This document shows positions 1-5,851 of a stretch of 5,920 bases of DNA, piece by piece; the stretch's first letter is position 1, and each line of letters starts with the position of its first letter. The notes below the pieces were generated by a model. It did no database searches. It saw only the letters and a program-made list of their open reading frames with translations, and was not told the DNA's origin. The translations under genes were made by a program, and so were the position numbers. The DNA comes from Hyphomicrobiales bacterium (lineage in GTDB: Bacteria > Pseudomonadota > Alphaproteobacteria > Rhizobiales > JALURZ01). The stretch covers positions 1 through 5,920 of the forward strand of contig JALURZ010000045.1 of NCBI GenBank assembly GCA_027058735.1, given 5' to 3'.

Positions 1-900
<900 letters not shown>

Positions 901-903
901 GCT

Positions 904-969
904 TCAATCACCAGTTTGCGCGGCCATGCGCAAGTCCCGCGCCCGTGCACCGGTCATCCGCGCGCGCAT
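904..969 (-). CDS. possible 21-codon upstream ORF before alaS
   Basis: The ORF begins MRARMTGARA and ends QTGD, with its TGA three bases before the alaS ATG. It contains five Ala and five Arg codons. Its ATG would lie about 17 bases past the transcription start predicted from the candidate alaS promoter. The G-run touching the ATG is too close for a good ribosome binding site. It could be a leader peptide coupled to alaS translation, or a chance ORF in GC-rich DNA. Composition alone does not distinguish these. Confidence 0.2.
   Translation of the reverse strand: MRARMTGARARDLRMAAQTGD
916..933 (-). promoter_or_regulatory. hairpin in alaS leader next to the ribosome binding site
   Basis: A perfect inverted repeat, TTGCGC-N6-GCGCAA, ends four bases upstream of the GGTGAT Shine-Dalgarno sequence (907-912). 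In the alaS mRNA it would form a 6-bp hairpin beside the ribosome binding site. Short inverted repeats are common in GC-rich DNA, so a regulatory role is only a possibility. Confidence 0.3.
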
Positions 970-992
970 CCCCCGCACGCCGGGCGCCTCCG

Positions 993-1021
993 CTTGTAGC
1001 GCTACCGCCCGGACCTGTCCA
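993..1021 (-). promoter_or_regulatory. candidate sigma-70-type promoter of alaS with overlapping palindromes
   Basis: On the minus strand, TGGACA (1016-1021, 5 of 6 to the -35 consensus) is followed after exactly 17 bases by TACAAG (993-998, 4 of 6 to the -10 consensus). The predicted start is near 986, about 86 bases upstream of the alaS ATG. The palindrome GTAGCGCTAC (996-1005) overlaps the -10, and the inverted repeat CTGTC-TG-GACAG (1015-1026) overlaps the -35. E. coli AlaRS is known to repress its own gene by binding a palindrome near the start site. An analogous operator here is inference. Confidence 0.5.
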
Positions 1022-1133
1022 GACAGCCCGGGCCCCGCCGGGGAGGGGAACAAACGCGCCATCCCCGCCGCCTTGGCGGAACTTCCCCGCACCGGCCCCG
1101 CGGGAAACCGGAGCGCGGGCGGCGCGCAGGCGC

Positions 1134-1167
1134 AAAAAAAAGGCGTCCCCCATTCAAGGGGAACGCC
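1134..1167 (-). terminator. rho-independent terminator of recA
   Basis: On the minus strand, arms GGCGTTCCCC (1158-1167) and GGGGGACGCC (1142-1151) form a 10-bp stem with one G-U pair around the 6-base loop TTGAAT. Eight T residues follow at once (1134-1141). This is a canonical intrinsic terminator, about 150 bases downstream of the recA stop, and it insulates alaS from recA transcription. Confidence 0.93.
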
Positions 1168-1316
1168 CGTTTGCCCAGCGGCCACATCTGCGCCCGCGCG
1201 CCCTCATGGAGGGGGCATGAGACAACGCGGATCGCCAGGCCTCCGTGTCCTGCCGCCAGGCGAGAACCCTTCCAGGGCCTCAAGCCCGGCCCGGCACGAG
1301 GCCTCAAATTCAGGTG

Positions 1317-2423
1317 TCAACCGGCCGCTTCCCCGATATTCCCGCCGGGCTTCGCCGCGGTGTCTCCCTCTTCCTCCAGACCAAAGGCAACGTCTGCAAT
1401 GAGGCCCGCATTCTGCCGGATCAACCGTTCGATTTGTTCGGCCGTATCGGGATTGTCCTTCAGGAAAGCCTTGACGTTTTCGCGCCCCTGCCCGATCCGC
1501 TCGCTGCCGAAGGAATACCACGAGCCTGATTTCTCGACCACTTCGGCCTTGACCCCAAGGTCAATCAGCTCGCCGAGCTTTGAAATGCCCTCGCCATACA
1601 TGATATCGAATTCAACCTGCCGGAACGGCGGCGCGACCTTGTTCTTCACAACCTTGACCCGGGTCTGGTTGCCCACCACCTCATCGCGGTCCTTGATCTG
1701 GCCGATCCGCCGGATATCCAGCCTGACGGACGCATAGAACTTGAGGGCATTGCCGCCGGTCGTGGTTTCGGGCGAACCGAACATGACGCCGATTTTCATG
1801 CGGATCTGATTGATGAAAATCACCATGGTGTTGGATTTGGCGATCGAGGCGGTCAGCTTGCGCAGCGCCTGGCTCATGAGCCGCGCCTGGAGGCCGGGCA
1901 GGCTGTCGCCCATTTCGCCTTCGAGTTCGGCGCGCGGGGTCAGGGCGGCCACCGAATCGACGACCAGAATATCGACCGCGCCCGAACGCACCAGGGTGTC
2001 GGTGATTTCGAGCGCCTGCTCCCCGGTGTCGGGCTGGGAGATCAGGAGGTCATCGACATTGACCCCGAGCTTGCGCGCATAGACCGGGTCAAGCGCGTGT
2101 TCGGCATCGATAAAGGCGCAGATGCCGCCGATTTTCTGGGCCTCGGCCAGCGCATGGAGCGCCAGCGTTGTCTTGCCGGAGGATTCCGGCCCATAGACTT
2201 CAATGACGCGTCCGCGCGGCAACCCGCCGATGCCAAGCGCGATATCCAGCCCCAGGGAGCCGGTTGGAATGGACTCGATCTCGAGAACCTGGCTTTCCTT
2301 GCCAAGCTTCATCACCGATCCCTTGCCGAAAGCGCGCTCAATCTGGCTGAGGGCCGCGTCCAGCGCTTTTTCCTTGTCCATTATGTCGTCCGCTTCGATG
2401 ATACGGAGTTTTGTCTGCGCCAT
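1317..2423 (-). CDS. recA: RecA recombinase
   Basis: DNA-dependent ATPase of 368 residues that forms filaments on single-stranded DNA, performs homologous strand exchange and triggers LexA self-cleavage in the SOS response. The Walker A motif GPESSGKTT is at residues 78-86, DAEHALD (106-112) carries the catalytic Glu108, and the Walker B strand LVVDS is at 153-157. Loop L1 (EGEMGDSLPG, about 168-177) and loop L2 with INQIR (204-208), then GSPETTTGGNALKFYASVRLDIRR, are intact, so the protein should be active. The C terminus is shorter in acidic residues than that of E. coli RecA: after LEEEGD it ends in a neutral, Gly/Ala-rich tail. The start at MAQTK is supported by AAGGA (2433-2437) nine bases upstream. 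MDKEK at residue 15 is a weaker alternative. An SOS box lies upstream and a strong terminator downstream, so the gene is probably monocistronic. Confidence 0.99.
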   Translation of the reverse strand: MAQTKLRIIEADDIMDKEKALDAALSQIERAFGKGSVMKLGKESQVLEIESIPTGSLGLDIALGIGGLPRGRVIEVYGPESSGKTTLALHALAEAQKIGGICAFIDAEHALDPVYARKLGVNVDDLLISQPDTGEQALEITDTLVRSGAVDILVVDSVAALTPRAELEGEMGDSLPGLQARLMSQALRKLTASIAKSNTMVIFINQIRMKIGVMFGSPETTTGGNALKFYASVRLDIRRIGQIKDRDEVVGNQTRVKVVKNKVAPPFRQVEFDIMYGEGISKLGELIDLGVKAEVVEKSGSWYSFGSERIGQGRENVKAFLKDNPDTAEQIERLIRQNAGLIADVAFGLEEEGDTAAKPGGNIGEAAG

Positions 2424-2472
2424 GAGGTCGGTTCCTTATTTCACAGGGAGCACTGGGTTGCAATCGCCCCCA

Positions 2473-2500
2473 AATGTACACATTTTGTTCTCATTGGCAA
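2473..2500 (-). promoter_or_regulatory. candidate recA promoter
   Basis: On the minus strand, TTGCCA (2495-2500, 5 of 6 to -35) and TACATT (2473-2478, 4 of 6 to -10) are 16 bases apart, within the AT-rich stretch and about 50 bases upstream of the recA ATG. The SOS box lies about 44 bases further upstream, so LexA bound there would not cover this promoter directly. A second start nearer the SOS box is therefore possible, although I found no good -35/-10 pair there. Confidence 0.35.
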
Positions 2501-2543
2501 GAAAATTCTCAACAGTCTGTTTTGAAACATTTTTTTCTATCAT

Positions 2544-2558
2544 GTTCCAGAATTGTTC
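2544..2558 (-). promoter_or_regulatory. alphaproteobacterial SOS (LexA) box upstream of recA
   Basis: The plus strand reads GTTCCAGAATTGTTC, that is GTTC-N7-GTTC (GAAC-N7-GAAC on the recA strand). This direct-repeat motif is the established LexA-binding site in Alphaproteobacteria, unlike the CTGT-N8-ACAG palindrome of gammaproteobacteria. It is an exact match, about 120 bases upstream of the recA start. It implies LexA repression and DNA-damage induction of recA. Confidence 0.85.
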
Positions 2559-2616
2559 GAAAACCTTTGTGCACGCCCCGAACAGGCTTGCGGGCGGAAC
2601 TGCGTGGCGCGCGCAA

Positions 2617-2653
2617 GGACAAACGGGCATGCGGCGAGAAGGCCGCATGCCCG
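2617..2653 (-). terminator. probable terminator of the small secreted protein gene
   Basis: The arms CGGGCATGCGGC (2624-2635) and GCCGCATGCCCG (2642-2653) form a perfect 12-bp stem around a 6-base loop. On the minus strand the stem is followed by TTTGTCCTT, a short imperfect T tract. It lies about 84 bases past the stop of the 63-codon gene and before the recA control region. The stem is very stable, but the poor T tract lowers certainty. It could instead be a symmetric hairpin with another role. Confidence 0.6.
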
Positions 2654-2736
2654 GCTTGTGTGGATCTTGACGGCCCGCCAACCGCCAGAGGGACCAAGAG
2701 TCCACGGTGTTTTCAGGACGGTTGCCGCGAGCCCGG

Positions 2737-2928
2737 CTAGCGCAGGCTGTCGGGCTCGACGAAGCCGCCGGTGGTGCTGGGCAAGACGGTGCCCGTTGAG
2801 GTGACGGATTTGGTCACACCGCGGATCTCCGGGGCTTCATCGGCACCATCGGATGCCTGGGCGGCAACGACCGGCAGGGCGAGCGCGATGCCAAGGGCGA
2901 GAATGCCGGATTTCGCAATCTTCAACAT
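2737..2928 (-). CDS. small secreted protein of unknown function (63 aa)
   Basis: The protein has 63 residues. Residues 1-25 are a clear Sec signal peptide: Lys3 and Lys6, then the hydrophobic stretch ILALGIALALPVVA, ending in the cleavage-type motif AQA (23-25). The mature part would be only about 38 residues, acidic at first (SDGADEAPEIRG) and then rich in Ser, Thr and Gly (TSTGTVLPSTTGG), ending EPDSLR. There is no cysteine, so it is not a lipoprotein and cannot form disulfides. The ATG is chosen over upstream in-frame codons because AGGAG (2938-2942) lies nine bases before it and the signal peptide then begins properly. It is a single gene with a repeat-rich upstream region and a hairpin downstream. 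I recognise no family; the gene call rests on the ribosome binding site and signal peptide. Confidence 0.75.
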   Translation of the reverse strand: MLKIAKSGILALGIALALPVVAAQASDGADEAPEIRGVTKSVTSTGTVLPSTTGGFVEPDSLR

Positions 2929-2951
2929 GGGTGATATCTCCTTTTCACGAT

Positions 2952-2975
2952 ACAGGGTCCGGAACAGGGTCCGGT
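2952..2975. repeat. 12-bp tandem direct repeat before the small secreted gene
   Basis: Two head-to-tail copies of ACAGGGTCCGGA/T (2952-2963 and 2964-2975) differ only at the last base. They end nine bases upstream of the AGGAG ribosome binding site of the small secreted protein, in its promoter or 5' leader. They may be a paired protein-binding site or a simple slippage duplication. Confidence 0.75.
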
Positions 2976-3079
2976 TTCGGTTTCCCGGATTTTCGTTCCG
3001 GGCATGGACCACATCTAGGGCGCGCCGGGGCCGGTGGAAGGGGGCTCGAGACAAGGTGATTTGAATGTGAAATTCCGGC

Positions 3080-3115
3080 CCCGTTTGGTGAACGGGCGTG
3101 ATCCAATTGTGATCC
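3080..3115. promoter_or_regulatory. possible operator: inverted repeat plus two phased heptamers
   Basis: CCCGTT-N5-AACGGG (3080-3096) is a perfect inverted repeat. Immediately beside it, GTGATCC occurs twice (3098-3104 and 3109-3115), 11 bp apart and separated by AATT, which places both on the same face of the helix. The cluster is about 150-190 bp upstream of the small secreted gene. Phased repeats suggest a regulator site, but no regulator or matched promoter is identified. Confidence 0.35.
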
Positions 3116-3155
3116 GCGCGCCCTTGAAAACGGCATTGAAAATACATGGGCGGCC

Positions 3156-3192
3156 CGCCGGGGTCCCCGTGCGCCGGGGTCCCCGTGCGCCG
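3156..3192. repeat. 16-bp tandem repeat, about 2.3 copies
   Basis: The unit CGCCGGGGTCCCCGTG occurs at 3156-3171 and again, identical, at 3172-3187, followed by a partial copy CGCCG. Each unit contains the short palindrome GGGGTCCCC. It lies in non-coding DNA just past the second terminator-like hairpin and may be a slippage product. Confidence 0.8.
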
Positions 3193-3218
3193 CGCGGCAC
3201 CCGGCGGCACCTTTGGGG

Positions 3219-3252
3219 AAAAAAAGGACGCATGCCGGTCCGGTATGCGCCC
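3219..3252 (-). terminator. second terminator-like hairpin with T7 tract, no gene assigned
   Basis: On the minus strand, GGGCGCATACCGG (from 3252) pairs with CCGGCATGCGTCC (to 3226), with one A-C mismatch, one G-U pair and a 3-base loop. Seven T residues follow (3219-3225). The structure is as good as the other terminators here, yet the nearest upstream stop codon is more than 200 bases away and already has its own terminator at 3400-3433. It is either a backup terminator or the end of an unannotated transcript. Confidence 0.75.
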
Positions 3253-3399
3253 TCAAGGGAAGCCGGTTTGACCCGAACTCAAAACTCGCGGGCACGTCCA
3301 GCTCTGGTTGTTATGACTGGTGTCTTGCAGGCGAGGCGCAACGGTTTTTTGCCTGCGGGCAAATGCCGGCCTCGCCGCCGGTATTCCCGATACAATCCG
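3253..3399 (-). ncRNA. candidate small RNA between two minus-strand terminators
   Basis: This interval lies between the terminator of the TAXI gene and a second T-tract hairpin, with no credible ORF. It contains a nested fold: outer arms GGCGAGGC/GCCTCGCC (3330-3337 with 3369-3376, 8 bp) around inner arms TTTGCC/GGCAAA (3348-3353 with 3358-3363, 4-base loop). The inverted repeats are perfect and read on both strands. I could not find a good -35/-10 pair before it, so it may instead be a processed 3' fragment of TAXI mRNA read-through, or simply a structured spacer. Confidence 0.3.
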
Positions 3400-3433
3400 A
3401 AAAAAGGAAGGGACGCTCGCGGGGAGCGGTCCC
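3400..3433 (-). terminator. rho-independent terminator of the dctP-TAXI operon
   Basis: On the minus strand, GGGACCGCTC (3424-3433) pairs with GAGCGTCCC (3410-3418) with one bulged C and a 5-base loop. TTCC and then six T residues follow (3400-3405). It begins about 30 bases past the TAXI gene stop. A competing overlapping stem, GGAGCGGGACCGCTCC, is also possible. Confidence 0.8.
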
Positions 3434-3462
3434 GCTCCTTTTCCTGGAGTGCTCAGGCGCCG

Positions 3463-4671
3463 CTACTGGCCCCTGGCCTTCTGCCATTGCTGAAATCTCT
3501 CGAACAGCTTGTCGACTTCCGGCCCGCTCAGGGCTCTCGCCTGACCGGCCTGGCGCCGCGCGTTCAGGAACTTCACAAACGCCTGTTTCATGGGCGCCGT
3601 CGCGGCGGCCTGTTTCTTGGGCTGCAGCCGCTTGCGTTTTTCGGCAACCTCCCTGGCCTTGCGTTCGACCCACTCGGTGGCGGGCGGAAAGCGCTTCCAG
3701 CCCGGCACCTTCGCATAGATGTTGACTTCCCGCCATTTCGGATGGCGCGGGGGTTTGCGCAGTTCGTGAAAGTTGGTGAAGAAGGTGGAGACGAAGCGCA
3801 CGGCCTTCTTGTAGCGCTCGCCGCCCGGGCGCCAGTTGAAGACCGCAAGCACCGCCCGCACCGCGACCGTGGAGACGGTCTTGCCCTCCTCGACCAGGGC
3901 CGGATAGTCGCGCGCGGTGAATTTGGCGGGCAGATAATCCACCAGACTGTCCTTGTAGGGAACCGGAACAAGATGCAGCCCGTCATCCGCCGCCACGCTG
4001 GCAAACAGCGGCGCCGGCTTGCCGGCCACATAGACCATGGCGGCGATCTCCCCCAGCTTGAGCTTGTCCAGCGCATTCACCTCATCAAACTCCGTGGTGA
4101 CGACCTTCAGCGAATACGCCTTGAAGACAGCCGTCGCGGTGATGTAGGCGCCGGAGCCCTTGATACCGAAATTCACCTTCTTGCCGCGCAGATCCTCAAG
4201 AGTGCGGATGTCCTTGCGGGCAATGATGTGAAATTCCTGATTATGCAGCTTGGTGACATAATTGATGCGGTTCTCGATACCGGGATAGATGCCCTCATCC
4301 TTGATGTATTTCAAAACGTCCGATTGAACGATGCCGAAATCAATACCGCGCAGATAGAGGATATCGGTAATGCTCTGCAGCGCGCCGCGGCCCAGAACAG
4401 GCAGAACGCGCAGTTCATCGCCCTTGTCCAGGACGGCGGCGACATCCGCGGTCATCCGGGTGTGGGTGCTGCCCACCGTATCGGCGATGAAACCCACCGT
4501 GCCGCCATTCACCTTCGCCTTGGTGGTCGCCCGAAACAGGGCCTGCGGGCTTGGCGGTTTTGCCTTCGCCGCCGCTTCGCCATGCCGGGGGGACTGCGCC
4601 TGGCCCCTGTCCGGCCAGCCAAGGGCCACACCCGCCACGAGAACGGCCAGCGCCAAGAAAATTCGCGTCAT
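3463..4671 (-). CDS. TAXI-family TRAP transporter solute-binding protein
   Basis: Periplasmic binding subunit of 402 residues from the TAXI (TRAP-associated extracytoplasmic immunogenic) family, which hands a ligand, often a dicarboxylate or glutamate-like acid, to a TRAP permease in ion-driven uptake. Residues 1-25 form a signal peptide (hydrophobic FLALAVLVAGVALGW, likely cleavage after GQA). The family fold runs from about 57 to 320: TVGFIADTVGSTHTRMTADVAAVLD, then the VLGRGALQSITDILYLRGIDFGIVQSDVL segment (92-120), LEDLRGKKVNFGIKGSGAYITATAVF (158-183) and LKLGEIAAMVYVAGKPAP (204-221). Residues from about 321 begin PGWKRFPPATEW and continue as a Lys/Arg- and Ala/Gln-rich helical tail, longer than the compact family core of roughly 320 residues. 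The start is supported by AGGAG (4681-4685) nine bases upstream. The gene is 46 bp downstream of dctP and ends at a terminator. Family is fairly sure; ligand unknown. Confidence 0.87.
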   Translation of the reverse strand: MTRIFLALAVLVAGVALGWPDRGQAQSPRHGEAAAKAKPPSPQALFRATTKAKVNGGTVGFIADTVGSTHTRMTADVAAVLDKGDELRVLPVLGRGALQSITDILYLRGIDFGIVQSDVLKYIKDEGIYPGIENRINYVTKLHNQEFHIIARKDIRTLEDLRGKKVNFGIKGSGAYITATAVFKAYSLKVVTTEFDEVNALDKLKLGEIAAMVYVAGKPAPLFASVAADDGLHLVPVPYKDSLVDYLPAKFTARDYPALVEEGKTVSTVAVRAVLAVFNWRPGGERYKKAVRFVSTFFTNFHELRKPPRHPKWREVNIYAKVPGWKRFPPATEWVERKAREVAEKRKRLQPKKQAAATAPMKQAFVKFLNARRQAGQARALSGPEVDKLFERFQQWQKARGQ

Positions 4672-4717
4672 CTCTAAAGTCTCCTGTATTCGATTGCGGT
4701 GCTTTCGGGCCCGCTTG

Positions 4718-5830
4718 TTATTGCGTCCGTCCGGCGGTCTTGTTCAGCCGGCGGACACCTTGGGGTTCAGACAGGCTCATCTGCTGTTCATAGTGGCCGA
4801 CCAGTTCCCGGGCGCGCGCGTAGATCTGGCGTGCGTTCATGATTCCCTTGGCTTCCATGTCGGCCAGGTATTTGTCGATCATGGGCGTGAGCTGTTCGCG
4901 CCAGCCATCACGCGTTGCCCGGCTGACCGGAATGATCGTGTTGCCGCGCGCCTGCGCCTCTTCGCGCCCGGCGACGGCCGAATCGTTCCACCAGCCGCCG
5001 ATCTTGCGCACCAGCTTCTCGCCGCTCATGTCGTCGATAACCTTGCGCACGAATGCCGGCAGGGAATCATATTTCTTTTTGTTCATCACCATGTAGAACA
5101 CGACCGTATAGGCGTTCGCGTCGGTGTGATATTTCAGCAGGTCGTTCAGTTTCGCGGCCTCCACAAGATCCCAGACGGTCAGCACGCCATCGATGGCGGA
5201 ACGGTCGAGCCGGTCGTAGATATCCGCGGGGCGCACCCCCTTGGGCTCGGCGCCGAGATATCGCAGCATGGCCGACACCGCCTCGCTGGGGGTGCGCAGC
5301 CGCAAGCCCTTGAGGTCCTCCAGCTTGGTGACCGGGCGGACCGCGGTGTGGATCAGCCCGCCCTGATGGACATCGAGAGCCAGAACCTTGAGATCCTCGA
5401 AATCCTCCTTCAGCAGGCCTTCCTGGTAGAGTTGCCAGACGGCCAGGGAGCCGGGACGCGGATCGGTCACCAGAAACGGCAGTTCGAAGATCGAGGAGCG
5501 CAGCATCTGCCCCTTCGGGAATCCCCGCATGCCGCGCGCGATGTCGATGACGCCTTCGCGCACCTGGCTGATCTGCTTGGCGACGCTGCCATATTGCGAT
5601 GTGCCGGGATAGACCTCGACCTTGACGCGACCGCCGGTGCGCCGCTCCAGCTCCCGTGCCCAGGGCAGCACGATCACCTGGTTCCACCAGTGTTTCGGCG
5701 GCATGAAGTGGCTGAACTTCAGTACGATCGGCTGTGCCTGGACCAGATTGATGGAAGCGATGAACAGCACCAGAAAAGTCAGTATCCCGATGCGCCAGTT
5801 CATTTTCCGCGTCGTCATTCCCAAAGCCAT
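4718..5830 (-). CDS. dctP: DctP-family TRAP transporter solute-binding protein
   Basis: Periplasmic substrate-binding subunit of a tripartite ATP-independent (TRAP) transporter, which typically captures a carboxylate for Na+-driven uptake by a DctQM permease. From the ATG at 5830 it has 370 residues. A signal peptide with a hydrophobic core (about 14-30) ends at VQA, likely cleaved after residue 32. The mature start IVLKFSHFMPPKHWWNQ, then GGRVKVEVYPG (66-76), KGLRLRTPSEA (174-184) and VFYMVMNKKKYDSLP (244-258) match the DctP fold. Arg179 is at the position that usually binds the ligand carboxylate, and Asn250 is also conserved. The ATG is preferred over the GTG at 5851 because AGGGA (5836-5840) lies five bases upstream and the N terminus then fits a signal peptide. 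Substrate cannot be read from sequence. No dctQ/dctM is in the window; the next gene downstream encodes a TAXI-type binding protein. Confidence 0.92.
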   Translation of the reverse strand: MALGMTTRKMNWRIGILTFLVLFIASINLVQAQPIVLKFSHFMPPKHWWNQVIVLPWARELERRTGGRVKVEVYPGTSQYGSVAKQISQVREGVIDIARGMRGFPKGQMLRSSIFELPFLVTDPRPGSLAVWQLYQEGLLKEDFEDLKVLALDVHQGGLIHTAVRPVTKLEDLKGLRLRTPSEAVSAMLRYLGAEPKGVRPADIYDRLDRSAIDGVLTVWDLVEAAKLNDLLKYHTDANAYTVVFYMVMNKKKYDSLPAFVRKVIDDMSGEKLVRKIGGWWNDSAVAGREEAQARGNTIIPVSRATRDGWREQLTPMIDKYLADMEAKGIMNARQIYARARELVGHYEQQMSLSEPQGVRRLNKTAGRTQ

Positions 5831-5851
5831 GATATTCCCTTTCACTCTCAC

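Larger units (their letters stand above)
901..1316 (-). other. recA-alaS intergenic region (no recX)
   Basis: This 416-bp gap holds the recA terminator (1134-1167), a candidate alaS promoter (993-1021), a hairpin next to the alaS ribosome binding site (916-933) and a 21-codon upstream ORF (904-969). Between the recA stop and the terminator, a perfect inverted repeat CTCATG-N7-CATGAG sits at 1203-1221. All ORFs reading through the gap are biased, low-complexity translations rich in Arg, Pro, Ala and Gly, and none resembles RecX. Confidence 0.7.
2424..2736 (-). other. intergenic region between the small secreted protein gene and recA
   Basis: This 313-bp gap holds the recA SOS box and promoter region, noticeably AT-rich from about 2470 to 2570 against a GC-rich background, and the hairpin at 2617-2653 that probably ends the small upstream gene. 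No convincing coding sequence is visible on either strand. Confidence 0.7.
2929..3462. other. 534-bp non-coding stretch rich in repeats and hairpins
   Basis: From right to left on the minus strand this gap holds the TAXI gene terminator (3400-3433), a nested stem-loop (3330-3376), a second terminator-like hairpin (3219-3252), a 16-bp tandem repeat (3156-3192), paired GTGATCC heptamers and an adjoining inverted repeat (3080-3115), an inverted repeat CCCGGA-N7-TCCGGG (2984-3002) and a 12-bp tandem repeat (2952-2975). ORFs crossing it are low-complexity or antisense readings of neighbours. No tRNA is recognisable. Confidence 0.65.

Noticed and set aside
904..1185. recX between recA and alaS
   Set aside because: E. 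coli has recX there, so I looked for it. ORFs in the gap read through the recA terminator and are biased in composition, with no RecX-like helical repeats. In many genomes recX lies elsewhere, so its absence is not remarkable.
2984..3002. Possible ECF (EcfG-type) promoter starting GGAAC upstream of the small secreted gene
   Set aside because: The GGAAC element is present on the minus strand, but no CGTT-like -10 occurs 16-17 bases downstream.
3156..3192. CRISPR-like repeat
   Set aside because: The repeats are directly tandem with no spacers, and there are only two full copies.
3253..3330. tRNA-like segment with GAGTTCGGGTC
   Set aside because: It does not match the T-loop consensus, and no acceptor stem or anticodon arm can be drawn around it.
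3034..4677. Plus-strand ORF of 547 codons
   Set aside because: It is antisense to the TAXI gene over most of its length. The minus-strand reading has a signal peptide, family motifs and a ribosome binding site, while this reading is an Arg/Gly/Leu-biased translation typical of GC-rich antisense frames.
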